Shown here: piece after piece, positions 15,712 to 24,214 of the stretch
Layout: each line of letters begins with the position of its first letter
Numbering within the stretch: position 1 is the first letter of the stretch
From: Butyrivibrio sp.
GTDB lineage: Bacteria; Bacillota; Clostridia; Lachnospirales; Lachnospiraceae
NCBI GenBank assembly: GCA_016291375.1
Contig: JAEEXE010000022.1
Location: 1-50,087 of the forward strand
Direction: 5' to 3'
DNA length: 50,087 bases
Notes under the pieces: generated by a model
Databases searched by the model: none
The model's input: the letters and a program-made list of their open reading frames with translations, nothing else
What the model was told of the DNA's origin: nothing
Translations under genes and position numbers: made by a program

Positions 15712-17219
15712 TAGTTATTCTCCTCGGTAAAGTTAGTATCGCCGGCAAGATACGGGATCTTAATGGTAATAGTGGTCCCCTCACCTTCCCTGCTGTCAAT
15801 GGTCATATCTGCGCCATCATACATGGCTTTAATTCTTCTGTAAATGTTGCCCACTCCTATTCCAAGAGTGTTGTTTTCTTTACCTTCCAAGGATTCATGA
15901 AGCTTACTAAGTGTCTCGGCGTCCATGCCTTTTCCGGTGTCTTTTATTGCTATAAATAGCTGATCATCTTTCTTGGAAACATCAACCGATACGGTTCCTC
16001 CCTCAACTTTAGGAGAGATACCGTGAATGATGCTGTTCTCAATAATAGGCTGCAATGTGAAAGTAGGAACCATAACATTGTCAGCATCCACATCACAATT
16101 AACTATATATTTAACTCTGTCTCCGAACCTCATCTTCTGAAGATACATATAATCTTCCGAAACCTTAAGTTCCTGCGATAAAAGAACCTCTTTGGCCTGG
16201 TTCTTCAAATTATATCTAAACAGGGATGAAAGAGCTTTGATCATCTGCTCAGTAGTCCCTGCCCCCTCAAGGTTGGCCATTCCACCTATAACATTAAGGG
16301 TATTAAATAGAAAATGCGGATTGATCTGATTCTTAAGAAGTTCCAGATTCATTGCATCAAGCTGTTTCTCCGCTTCAAGCGTTTCAACCTCCTGGGCATG
16401 AAGCTTATCAAGAGCTTCTCTTCGCTCTTCAAGGGCTTCTATATATTCACCCGTTGCATATTTCATCTTGTTAAAAGCAGTAACCAGTTCACCCAGCTCA
16501 TCCTCGTTATCAGCTTTGACATCATCAATAAAAAAGTCGTTTGCGGCAATTCTTCTTGAAGCATTGGCAAGCTTAAGCACAGGTTCTGTTATTGCCTTGT
16601 TCATCATACGTGAAATCTCAAGGACAACGGAAAAGAGCAAGATACTCATTGTAATAGCCACAAGAGGTACTGCAAACACTGTGGGAATAAGCTCTCTATA
16701 CTTGGCGTTGCCGTCCTTAAGCGTAAGATCAACAAACCTCTGAGCATAGTTCCTAAGATAATCCTGCATGTTATAAACCGCATAGAGTTTGCTTACATAA
16801 TCATGTCTCTCAAGATTGCCGTCAATAATCTCATCCCTGTATGAGCGATAGCTGTCATAGCAGGTTTTCAGAGAAAAGAGCTGCGCATATCTGTTCTCAC
16901 CAAGACGATTGTAATCCAAAGGAATCGCATTAATTGCCTTTTCAGTCTGGTTAAAAGATACAGTTAATGCCGTTCTGTTCTCAAGAGAATTATTATTTAT
17001 AAAATCGTTAAAACAATCCTTCTCCCTATCGAGAACTGCCACTATCTCTCCACCTTTTGAATTGTCTTCCATGATGTCATTTACATCTATGACAAAAAGC
17101 CTGATCAGAACAGCATCAAAGACTATCGCGATCAAGATTGTAAGAAAGACGCTTCCCGTGAAAAGCATTATCTTATTTTTTATTGTGATCTTTTTCCAAA
17201 AGGATTTTATTTTTCTCAT
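15711..17219 (-). CDS. YesM-type sensor histidine kinase
   Basis: A 502-residue kinase. Helix 1 is at about 17-42, an extracytoplasmic helical domain at about 43-175, helix 2 at about 178-200, then a HAMP-like linker and coiled coil. The His_kinase domain has NQINPHFLFNTLNVIGG with the phosphorylated His, and the ATPase domain has PIIENSIIHGI and GIGVGNIYRRI. The outer domain lacks a recognised ligand pocket and may instead contact the anchored DctP. The start has little RBS; a hairpin lies just upstream (17231-17273), so its expression may be reduced relative to the TRAP genes. Confidence 0.92.
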   Translation of the reverse strand: MRKIKSFWKKITIKNKIMLFTGSVFLTILIAIVFDAVLIRLFVIDVNDIMEDNSKGGEIVAVLDREKDCFNDFINNNSLENRTALTVSFNQTEKAINAIPLDYNRLGENRYAQLFSLKTCYDSYRSYRDEIIDGNLERHDYVSKLYAVYNMQDYLRNYAQRFVDLTLKDGNAKYRELIPTVFAVPLVAITMSILLFSVVLEISRMMNKAITEPVLKLANASRRIAANDFFIDDVKADNEDELGELVTAFNKMKYATGEYIEALEERREALDKLHAQEVETLEAEKQLDAMNLELLKNQINPHFLFNTLNVIGGMANLEGAGTTEQMIKALSSLFRYNLKNQAKEVLLSQELKVSEDYMYLQKMRFGDRVKYIVNCDVDADNVMVPTFTLQPIIENSIIHGISPKVEGGTVSVDVSKKDDQLFIAIKDTGKGMDAETLSKLHESLEGKENNTLGIGVGNIYRRIKAMYDGADMTIDSREGEGTTITIKIPYLAGDTNFTEENN

Positions 17220-17230
17220 AATTTCAAAAG

Positions 17231-17273
17231 AAGGCAGCGTATAGTTACTATTAAAGTATTATAGCGCTGCCTT
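17231..17273 (-). terminator. Hairpin between the TRAP/YcxB genes and the kinase gene
   Basis: AAGGCAGCG (17231-17239) pairs perfectly with CGCTGCCTT (17265-17273) around a 25-base AT-rich loop; CTTCTTTTG follows on the minus strand. It may partly end the TRAP transcript before the kinase. The short T-run makes full termination doubtful. Confidence 0.5.
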
Positions 17274-17295
17274 CACTAAATTTCTATTTTTCTTT

Positions 17296-17766
17296 TTATT
17301 TGCGAAGTTTTTTACACAAGAATTCGTAAAACTCTTCTTTTTCATCTCCAAGGATCCTATTGGTGAGCATGTAGCCATGTCTTGCGTCAGACATAACAAT
17401 TATCATATTAGTCTGCTTAATCGCATTGGAGATCTTGTTCCATGTGATATCTTCGTGTTTGCCTTCACTATCAACATGAACGCCGTGATCATCAAACATA
17501 AGCTCTACTCTACCCGGAAGATCCTCGAGCTGCTTAACGCTTCTTCCGTAAATTGCGAGAGGTTGGATAACGGGAAAAAGCAAGCAACCTATGAGCATGA
17601 GGGATCTTAATAATCCATTGGTCTCGGGCCAAAACCTAAAGGTTAACATTATCATCGCAACAGTAAATACCACATTGATCACTCCTATAAATGAGCGGTA
17701 AGTGCGAAGCATAGATATGAACCAGAGATCCTTTGGTTTAACATCCGATATATATCTGTATTCCAT
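17296..17766 (-). CDS. YcxB-like membrane protein
   Basis: A 156-residue protein with two adjacent helices (about 27-45 and 53-73) followed by a soluble domain (VELMFDDHGVHVDSEGKHEDITWNKISNAIKQ), the layout of YcxB-like proteins. Their role is unknown. The gene begins 12 bases after dctM and lies between the transporter and its kinase, so it may be an accessory or regulator of this system. It starts at an ATG at 17764-17766. A membrane-bound PH-like domain is another way to describe this fold. Confidence 0.72.
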   Translation of the reverse strand: MEYRYISDVKPKDLWFISMLRTYRSFIGVINVVFTVAMIMLTFRFWPETNGLLRSLMLIGCLLFPVIQPLAIYGRSVKQLEDLPGRVELMFDDHGVHVDSEGKHEDITWNKISNAIKQTNMIIVMSDARHGYMLTNRILGDEKEEFYEFLCKKLRK

Positions 17767-17778
17767 ACAAAAATCCTT

Positions 17779-19074
17779 TTATTTTGCAAACAGGTTAGGT
17801 ATAAACATGCTGATCTCAGGAATAAATGTGAGAAGAAGCAATACAATAATCATGCAAAGATAGAAAGGAAGTGTAGCCTTAACAACTCTCTCCATCTTAA
17901 CCTTACCTACAGCGGAACCGATAAAGAGTACTGCTCCAACGGGAGGAGTAAGAAGTCCGATACCGCAGTTAAGAATAAGCATGATACCAAACTGAATTGG
18001 ATTGATTCCGATTGACTGTGCAATAGGAAGAAGGATAGGTGTAGCTATCAGGATGATAGGCGCCATATCCATGATACATCCAAGTACAAGAAGTATCAGG
18101 TTAAGAAGAAGTGCTATCAAAATAGGATTACGTGTAAATCCTACAATTGCATTAGCAGCAAGATCCGGCACATGAAGCTTAGTAAGGCAGAATCCAAAGA
18201 TACTTGATGTTGAGATAAGGATAAGTACGATCGAAAGTGTATCAACGCACTGCTCAAGTGTCTTCCATACACCCTTAAGGTCAAGTCCCTTATAAATAAA
18301 TACACTGACGATAAGTGAGTAGATAACTGCAATAGCTGCTGACTCTGTAGCTGTGAATACACCGCCTACAACGCCAACTACAACGATGATGATCGCTGCA
18401 AGTGCCCAAAGTGATGTAGCAAACTGCTTAGCAAATGCTTTAATGCTGAACTTATCTCCCTTGGGGTAATGTCTCTTCTTAGAGATAATATATGAACCAA
18501 CCATGAGGGAAATAGCAAGAAGTGCTCCGGGAAGATAACCTGCAAGGAAAAGGCTTCCTACAGAAATACCACCGGCACTCATAGCATAAATAACCATGTT
18601 GTGGCTGGGAGGAACAAGAAGTCCCTCACATGATGATGTGATAGTAACTGCTGTTGAAAAATCATCATCATATCCCTGCTCAACCATCATAGGGATAAGA
18701 ATTGTTCCAAGTGATGCAGTATCAGCTGCTGCTGATCCTGAAATACCACCAAAGAAATATGATGCAACGATGTTAACCATCGCCATACCGCCGGTCATCC
18801 AACCAACACAGGAATTTGCAAGGGCAATGAGCTTCTCTGATATTCCGCCGCTACCCATGATACATCCCATTGTGATAAAGAACGGTACTGCCATCAAACT
18901 AAATGAACTGATACCCTTAACCATCTGCTGACAAATGGTATTAAGGGGAAGTCCCTGATACATCAAACAAAACATTGAAGATAATGCTACTGCATATGCA
19001 ATCTGAAATCTCAGCATAATCATTACAAGAAAGCTCACAAGCAATATTGCAATAGCTGTTCCATTTACTGCCAT
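17779..19074 (-). CDS. TRAP transporter large permease (DctM family)
   Basis: A 431-residue DctM protein with about 12-13 helices. Typical landmarks are the FFGGISGSAAADTASLGTILIP block and SCEGLLVPPSHNMVIYA, near the Na+ and substrate sites, repeated in the second half as NCGIGLLTPPVGAVLFI. It moves substrate across the membrane using a Na+ gradient. Its start touches the dctQ stop (19074), so the pair is coupled. Together with dctQ and dctP it makes a complete TRAP system. The VGKVKMERVVKATLPF motif near the C terminus is usual for the family. Confidence 0.95.
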   Translation of the reverse strand: MAVNGTAIAILLVSFLVMIMLRFQIAYAVALSSMFCLMYQGLPLNTICQQMVKGISSFSLMAVPFFITMGCIMGSGGISEKLIALANSCVGWMTGGMAMVNIVASYFFGGISGSAAADTASLGTILIPMMVEQGYDDDFSTAVTITSSCEGLLVPPSHNMVIYAMSAGGISVGSLFLAGYLPGALLAISLMVGSYIISKKRHYPKGDKFSIKAFAKQFATSLWALAAIIIVVVGVVGGVFTATESAAIAVIYSLIVSVFIYKGLDLKGVWKTLEQCVDTLSIVLILISTSSIFGFCLTKLHVPDLAANAIVGFTRNPILIALLLNLILLVLGCIMDMAPIILIATPILLPIAQSIGINPIQFGIMLILNCGIGLLTPPVGAVLFIGSAVGKVKMERVVKATLPFYLCMIIVLLLLTFIPEISMFIPNLFAK

Positions 19075-19598
19075 TACTTATTCTCCTCCTTTAATACTAT
19101 GCTCTTAATATGATTGTAAAGTGACTCAAGCTCGAATACGAGCATTGCTACTCCTGCAACAGGAATAGGGAAATATAACCAGAATCTTGAAAGGAAAGGC
19201 ATACTTACATATGTACCCTTGCTTCCGATTGTCTTAGCATAGTTCCATCCTACAACGATCATAACAATTGCAAGGGCAAGAACACATAAGTCATTCAATA
19301 TATCCAGTGCCTTTACAACTTTCTTTGGTATATAAACATCAAGTGCTGTCATGCGGATATGAGCGCCACGTCTTATAGCAAGAGCGGCTGATAATACAGC
19401 CATGTAAGCCATGAGTGTGAGAACCACCTCTTCACTCCACGCGGGATCGGGAATAAAAGAAATATATCTTCCTGCAACACTCATGCTGGTGATCAGGATA
19501 TCCGCAATAAGTAAAATCTTGCAGATAAAGAGCATAACCTTATATGTTGCATCATATACCGGTTTGATCTTATCAACCTGTTTAAAAAAGCCTTCCAT
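19074..19598 (-). CDS. TRAP transporter small permease (DctQ family)
   Basis: A 174-residue protein with four helices and the DctQ signature WSEEVVLTLMAYMAVLSAALAIRRGAHI (split here: WSEEV, then ALAIRRGAHI). It is the small membrane subunit that pairs with DctM. The ATG at 19596-19598 follows GAGGAA. It lies 94 bases after dctP; that gap holds a strong hairpin. Confidence 0.92.
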   Translation of the reverse strand: MEGFFKQVDKIKPVYDATYKVMLFICKILLIADILITSMSVAGRYISFIPDPAWSEEVVLTLMAYMAVLSAALAIRRGAHIRMTALDVYIPKKVVKALDILNDLCVLALAIVMIVVGWNYAKTIGSKGTYVSMPFLSRFWLYFPIPVAGVAMLVFELESLYNHIKSIVLKEENK

Positions 19599-19619
19599 AA
19601 AATTCCTCTTTTCTTAGCA

Positions 19620-19650
19620 CAAGGCACAGAAGTAACCTTTCTGTGCCTTG
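19620..19650 (-). promoter_or_regulatory. Intercistronic hairpin after dctP
   Basis: CAAGGCACAGAA (19620-19631) pairs perfectly over 12 bases with TTCTGTGCCTTG (19639-19650) around a seven-base loop. No U-tract follows toward dctQ. It resembles the hairpins at 4811-4842 and 25964-25998 in position and strength. Confidence 0.65.
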
Positions 19651-19692
19651 CAAATGATTACTAAATTCTAATACTGATCGACAATCAGCTAA

Positions 19693-20787
19693 TTACTGCA
19701 TATCAACGATCTGCTTATAAAGATCTTCCTGACCCTTAATGTTCTCGTCGATAACTTTCTTAACAGCTTCCTGCCAAGGAGTAACATCATCAACTTCTAC
19801 GATGTTAACACCCTCGTTCTTAAGCTCATCAAGAACTTCCTTCTCCTTCTGCTCGGAGATTGAACGGTTGTACTCAGATGCAGCCTTACCAGCGTCCATA
19901 AGGATCTGCTGCTGATCAGCTGAAAGCTTATTCCAAGCTTCATCTGTGATAACTACCTGGATAGCACCAAGTGTATGTCCGTCAAGGATCATGTTAGGAG
20001 CAACCTCAGGGAATGCATTAGCCTTGTAGTTAGCGATAGGCTGCTCAGCGCCATCAACAGTTCCCTGCTGAAGAGCTGAATAAAGCTCACCGAAAGCAAC
20101 AACTGTAGGAGATGCACCAAGTCCCTCAGCAAGACCATTCATGATAGGGTCGTTAGAAACACGAAGCTTCATGCCCTTGAATGAATCGATACCTGTAACA
20201 GGCTCTTTTGTGAAGAAATGACGGAAACCTTCCTCACCGTAGAAAAGTCCTCTGATTCCGCTACCTTTTTCTGAGGGCTCAAGAAGGAATTCCTGAGCAA
20301 GATCAGATGTCGCGAAATTCCAGAAATGATCACGGCTTACGAATGTGTAAGGAAGTGAAAGAAGCATTGACTTCTCTCCGCCGTAAGGTGTAAGAGCGAA
20401 AGCAGAAATTCTTGACATATCAATTGTTCCGCCACCGCCAAGCATTGTGTCAAGTACGTCGTTCTCTGATCCAAGAACACCACTTGCCTGAAGATCGATG
20501 ATGATAGAATTGTTTGATCTAGCCTCAACTTCTTCCTTGAACTTCTGGTCTGTCATACCAACGATGGTATCAAGAGGGTTAACCTCTGCCATAACAAGTG
20601 TGATTGCATCAGCTGCAGGCTGTGTTGCTGTTGCATCAGCTGCAGTTGCATCAGCTGCAGATGCATCTGTTGCGGGTGCAGCAGGAGCTGCAGGTGCTGC
20701 AGGTGCTTCAGGAGCAGAAACGCCACAAGCTGTCATTGAAACAACAGTAGCTACTGCCAATAATGTCGAAATTATCTTTTTCTTCAT
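19693..20787 (-). CDS. TRAP transporter substrate-binding lipoprotein (DctP family)
   Basis: A 364-residue lipoprotein with lipobox SMTAC (Cys21), followed by a 40-residue Ala/Pro/Asp/Thr linker that tethers the domain to the membrane. The DctP fold shows MKLRVSND with the substrate-binding Arg, and VVAFGELYSALQQGTVDGAEQPIANY. It delivers ligand to DctQM. The ATG follows GGGAGGTTAAT. It is first in the TRAP operon. A hairpin plus T-rich tract lies directly upstream (20803-20842). The linker DNA is GC-richer and repetitive (GCAGGTGCT-like units). Confidence 0.95.
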   Translation of the reverse strand: MKKKIISTLLAVATVVSMTACGVSAPEAPAAPAAPAAPATDASAADATAADATATQPAADAITLVMAEVNPLDTIVGMTDQKFKEEVEARSNNSIIIDLQASGVLGSENDVLDTMLGGGGTIDMSRISAFALTPYGGEKSMLLSLPYTFVSRDHFWNFATSDLAQEFLLEPSEKGSGIRGLFYGEEGFRHFFTKEPVTGIDSFKGMKLRVSNDPIMNGLAEGLGASPTVVAFGELYSALQQGTVDGAEQPIANYKANAFPEVAPNMILDGHTLGAIQVVITDEAWNKLSADQQQILMDAGKAASEYNRSISEQKEKEVLDELKNEGVNIVEVDDVTPWQEAVKKVIDENIKGQEDLYKQIVDMQ

Positions 20788-20802
20788 ATTAACCTCCCTA
20801 TA

Positions 20803-20842
20803 AAAAGAATAAAAAATGACATTGTCTCTTCGACAATGTCAT
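20803..20842 (-). terminator. Hairpin with T-rich tail just upstream of dctP
   Basis: ATGACATTGTC (20816-20826) pairs perfectly with GACAATGTCAT (20832-20842). On the minus strand ATTTTTTATTC follows, and then the dctP RBS. It may end the prsW transcript or act as an attenuator in the dctP leader. A TATAAT box overlapping 20841-20846 confuses the picture, because transcription starting there would begin inside the hairpin. Confidence 0.6.
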
Positions 20843-20973
20843 TATAGGTTATATAGTGATCATAAAAAATCGGATATTTTTAAGATTACTAGCACATTAT
20901 TAATTTTGCACTTAAAATATTGTCTTTTTTTATATGAATGAAATGATTTGAATCAATATTCACATAAATTTAA

Positions 20974-22218
20974 TCAGCCAAGATCAGTTGCAGTAAATGT
21001 AGGATCAGGATTGGATAAGCCGTCTGTTAAAGGCTCATTCTGTATAATGATGTCAGGGTTACTGTCAAAAAGCTCTTCCGTAACAGCGGTTGAATCAACT
21101 ACTGTTGTCTGCACATTATTATCTGCGGATGCCTGTGTGTTGTTCTCACTTACAGTCTGTGTGTACTGAGGCTGTGTATTATTCTGAACAGGTGCCTGCG
21201 CATTGTACTGAGGCTGCGCACCATTCTGTACCGGGTTGTATCCGTTTTGTGCCTGTGTATATGGCTGCTGTGCATTTACGAAAGGCTGCTGTGCGTTTGC
21301 ATAAGGCTGCTGTGCGTTTGCATAAGGCTGCTGCGCATTTGCATAAGGCTGCTGTGCGTTTGCGTAAGGCTGCTGCGCATTTGCAAAAGGCTGTGCCTGC
21401 ATACCCTGTGCTGCCCCCTGCATAGCCATAGCCTGCTGGAAAGCCTGAACCTGCGCAGGATTAGCTTCCTGCATAGCCTGCATGTTTCTGATGTTGATGG
21501 CTTCCTGAGCAGTTACACCGGGAATAAGGGGTGTATCTGTCTTGGACATAAGCTTTACTAACTTGATTGCACGAACAACCATGAAAATCTCAAGACCGAT
21601 AAATGCAAGAAGTGCAAGTTCCAGATTAGCCATCAGACAAAAATCATAGAAGCCGTGGATAGCAACCGGAATCCAAAATGCCTTGCGAAGGTTAACCTTC
21701 ATAGCTTCCATATTGCCTCTAAGCTCATTACCCTTGGCAATTCCGTAATAAACACCCATGAATACACCAAAGATACAATGTCCGGGAACTGAAAGAATAG
21801 CTCTCATAACTGCTACTGAAAATCCGCCATCAAAAACATATAAGATATTTTCAAGTGTGGCAAAACCAAGTGAAGCACAAACTGAATATACAATACCGTC
21901 AAAAGAGAAATTGAATTCTTTGTTTTTCCATGTACTAAGCTTTAAGGCCAGGAACTTACCACCCTCTTCAGCAACACCTACGACAAAGAATGTCATAAGG
22001 AAAATATAGATGAGGTTGGTATTGTCGCCTCTAAACGCCAGATCCAGAGCACCTGTGCCTATAGTTTCAAGTATCACAGCGGAGATTGTAGATACAACTC
22101 CAAGGAAGAAAACAAGTGCCATCAATCCAAAAGGCTCTTTTTCTACGTTATCTGCTTTGTAAATTACATAAAGAAGAACTGCGGCAGGAAGTACTGCCAT
22201 GAATGCTAATACTGTCAT
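20974..22218 (-). CDS. PrsW-family intramembrane protease with repeat tail
   Basis: A 414-residue protein. About eight helices fill residues 1-220. PrsW metal/active-site motifs are present: E84-E85 in AEEGGKF, E123 in TLENILY, H147 in GHCIFGV and H188 in IHGFYDF. PrsW cleaves anti-sigma factors in the membrane in Bacillus. Residues 275-325 are tandem NAQQPYA units, followed by a Gln/Asn-rich disordered tail. The tail is probably cytoplasmic or surface-exposed and unusual for the family. ATG at 22216-22218. The target anti-sigma factor is not in this window. Confidence 0.9.
   Translation of the reverse strand: MTVLAFMAVLPAAVLLYVIYKADNVEKEPFGLMALVFFLGVVSTISAVILETIGTGALDLAFRGDNTNLIYIFLMTFFVVGVAEEGGKFLALKLSTWKNKEFNFSFDGIVYSVCASLGFATLENILYVFDGGFSVAVMRAILSVPGHCIFGVFMGVYYGIAKGNELRGNMEAMKVNLRKAFWIPVAIHGFYDFCLMANLELALLAFIGLEIFMVVRAIKLVKLMSKTDTPLIPGVTAQEAINIRNMQAMQEANPAQVQAFQQAMAMQGAAQGMQAQPFANAQQPYANAQQPYANAQQPYANAQQPYANAQQPFVNAQQPYTQAQNGYNPVQNGAQPQYNAQAPVQNNTQPQYTQTVSENNTQASADNNVQTTVVDSTAVTEELFDSNPDIIIQNEPLTDGLSNPDPTFTATDLG
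21263..21389. repeat. 21-base tandem repeat within prsW
   Basis: Six units of GGCTGCTGYGCRTTTGCRTAA (plus-strand reading) encode (Y/F)(A/V)NAQQP on the minus strand. Most unit differences are third-base changes. The array is coding and in frame, so copy number can change without a frameshift. Confidence 0.85.
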
Positions 22219-22317
22219 TTAAATATCCCCTTCTCTTTTTTTCATACATTTTATAGGTGCAATGTTAATATATCTGTAAAAAAATGTCAAGATAAAAGAT
22301 ACGTTTTTTCAAAAGGA

Positions 22318-22356
22318 AAAAGAGCCATTGGCATAGATTTATTTGCCAACAGCTCT
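22318..22356 (-). terminator. Terminator after mgtC
   Basis: AGAGC and TTGGCA (22321-22333) pair with TGCCAA and GCTCT (22344-22356), with a small internal mismatch. On the minus strand TTTTTCC follows. It lies 47 bases after the MgtC stop and separates that operon from prsW. Confidence 0.72.
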
Positions 22357-22402
22357 TATTTTCTATTACTTTAGTAAAATTGTCCAATGTATCAGGCTTC
22401 TG

Positions 22403-23104
22403 TCAGATTTCTTCTACATAATTAACAAATTCCTGAGCATTTAATATGTCTATTATTTCTTTGTGTGAACGCCTTCTGTCAAAATCAATGTCAACAATTA
22501 TGGCTGCATCCGATGACTGGAGAGTCTTTTCTTTACTCTTGGTCATACTGCTGATCTTACATTTCTCATCCGAAAGAACCTGAATAAGCTTGTTAACGCC
22601 CTTCGCCTTATTAACCTCAACATAAACGCTCATATACTTGCTGTTATCTTCTACTCTCTGACTTAAGTGAAGCAGGATAACATTAGCGATCATAACAAGC
22701 GCAAAGCAGATGATACCTATTATAAGGTATCCACCACCGATAGCCATTCCCATACAGGAAGTAACCCACAGAGAAGCTGCCGTTGTAAGGCCTTTGATCT
22801 GCTGTCTTCCTGTTACCAGGATTGTTCCGGCACCAAGGAAACCGATACCACTCACAACACCTGCAGGTATACGGCTAACGTCCGCGTTAAGATCAGGCAT
22901 CTGAGCTAGATAGATATTGAGAGCAGTAGCAACTGCCGATCCAAGACTTACAAGCGCAAAGGTCTTAATACCCGCACTATGTCTTTTGACAATTCTCTCC
23001 CATCCTATAAGGCTTCCAAAAAACGTTGCGATTATAAGTCTGATACCAACTGCAATGTCATTGGAACTTTCCAAAAACTCCAAAACTGTCCTTGCTCCAT
23101 CCAT
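22403..23104 (-). CDS. MgtC/SapB-family membrane protein
   Basis: A 233-residue protein with four or five helices carrying the MgtC signature (FFGSLIGWERIVKRHSAGIKT, here quoted in parts: GSLIGWER; HSAGIKTFALVSLGSA; GIGFLGAGTI; GLTTAASLW), and a C-terminal ACT-like domain (about 155-233). MgtC proteins affect Mg2+, phosphate and membrane energetics; many inhibit ATP synthase in pathogens. The start is 31 bases after the ABC ATPase stop, so it is probably the last gene of the transporter operon, which ends at the terminator at 22318-22356. A link to phosphate balance would fit sugar-phosphate import but is speculation. Confidence 0.92.
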   Translation of the reverse strand: MDGARTVLEFLESSNDIAVGIRLIIATFFGSLIGWERIVKRHSAGIKTFALVSLGSAVATALNIYLAQMPDLNADVSRIPAGVVSGIGFLGAGTILVTGRQQIKGLTTAASLWVTSCMGMAIGGGYLIIGIICFALVMIANVILLHLSQRVEDNSKYMSVYVEVNKAKGVNKLIQVLSDEKCKISSMTKSKEKTLQSSDAAIIVDIDFDRRRSHKEIIDILNAQEFVNYVEEI

Positions 23105-23135
23105 TGTAAAATTCTCCGTTCAATATAATTATGAT

Positions 23136-24197
23136 TTACAGTGCATAGAGAGTGTTGTCCTCAAAGTTTAGGAATACCTCATCTCCTACATTGTAGATTT
23201 TCTTATTCTTGGGATTGTACTCCTGAATCTTAAGAAGAGTATCCCCGACAAGAATATGGTAGTCCTGATAAGCTCCCATAAAGCATGAATATTTAACGCT
23301 TCCTTTGATCACTCCGTTATCTCCAAGTATAGCACCTTCCGGACGTAAAACAACATCACATTCTGCTCCTACTGCCAGACTACCTGTTGCGCAGCTTATG
23401 TCAGAACCTGCGATCTCAACCTTATCCTGGGCTTTAACTTTCCCCTTAAGGAAGTTTGCTTCACCGATGAAATCAGCAACAAACTTGTTGTTAGGATAGT
23501 AATAAGCCTCCTGAGGAGTAGATATCTGCTCTACATTACCGCGGTTCATAATAATGACCTTATCGGAAATAGCCATAGCCTCACTCTGATCGTGTGTTAC
23601 GTATATAGCTGTAATTCCGGCTTCCTGCTGGATTCTTCTTATCTCTGTACGCATGGACACTCTAAGCTTTGCATCAAGGTTAGATAAAGGCTCATCGAAA
23701 AGAAGTACACCGGGTTCTATTACAAGAGCTCTTGCAAGAGCAACTCTCTGCTGCTGTCCACCGGAAAGCTGGTTGGTCATACGATTTTCCATGCCTTCAA
23801 GTCCTACAAGTCCGAGGATATCGGTGACCTTGCGCTTAATAGTCTCCTTGTCCATTTTGCGAAGCTTAAGACCATAAGCTACGTTATCAAAAATATTGTA
23901 GTGAGGAAGGAGTGCATAGCTCTGGAATACCATAGCTGTGTCTCTCTTATTGGGAGTAAGCGCATTTATAGGCTCATTTCCAAGATATATCTCACCTTCG
24001 TCCGGGCTCTCAAAGCCTGCTATCATACGAAGCGTTGTTGTCTTACCGCATCCTGAAGGTCCAAGAAGAGTTACGAAGCTTCCGGGTTCGATCTCAAGAT
24101 GAGCATCCTTTACCGCATAAAAATCTTTTCCTGTTTTTGGATCTTTATAAATTTTTGAAATGTGTTCAAGGCGAACACCTTTTTTCTCTTTAGCCAT
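23136..24197 (-). CDS. AfuC/FbpC-type ABC transporter ATP-binding protein
   Basis: A 353-residue ATPase of the CUT1/Fbp/Pot class. Walker A is GPSGCGKTT, the Q-loop FQSYALLPH, the signature LSGGQQQRVALARAL, Walker B VLLFDEPLSNLDA, and the switch His in TAIYVTHDQSEAM. A TOBE-type C-terminal domain (about 240-350) may carry regulation. The ATG follows GAGGTGTAAAA. It is 17 bases after the permease stop and energises the two-domain permease encoded upstream. Confidence 0.93.
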   Translation of the reverse strand: MAKEKKGVRLEHISKIYKDPKTGKDFYAVKDAHLEIEPGSFVTLLGPSGCGKTTTLRMIAGFESPDEGEIYLGNEPINALTPNKRDTAMVFQSYALLPHYNIFDNVAYGLKLRKMDKETIKRKVTDILGLVGLEGMENRMTNQLSGGQQQRVALARALVIEPGVLLFDEPLSNLDAKLRVSMRTEIRRIQQEAGITAIYVTHDQSEAMAISDKVIIMNRGNVEQISTPQEAYYYPNNKFVADFIGEANFLKGKVKAQDKVEIAGSDISCATGSLAVGAECDVVLRPEGAILGDNGVIKGSVKYSCFMGAYQDYHILVGDTLLKIQEYNPKNKKIYNVGDEVFLNFEDNTLYAL

Positions 24198-24214
24198 TTT
24201 TTACACCTCTTTCG

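Noticed and set aside
21263..21389. Possible CRISPR array
   Set aside because: The 21-base units are contiguous, without spacers, and encode an in-frame amino-acid repeat.
21090..21561. Plus-strand repetitive frames rich in RLHKAAV or CIRLLC units
   Set aside because: They are antisense shadows of the in-frame repeat array in the PrsW gene, without start signals.
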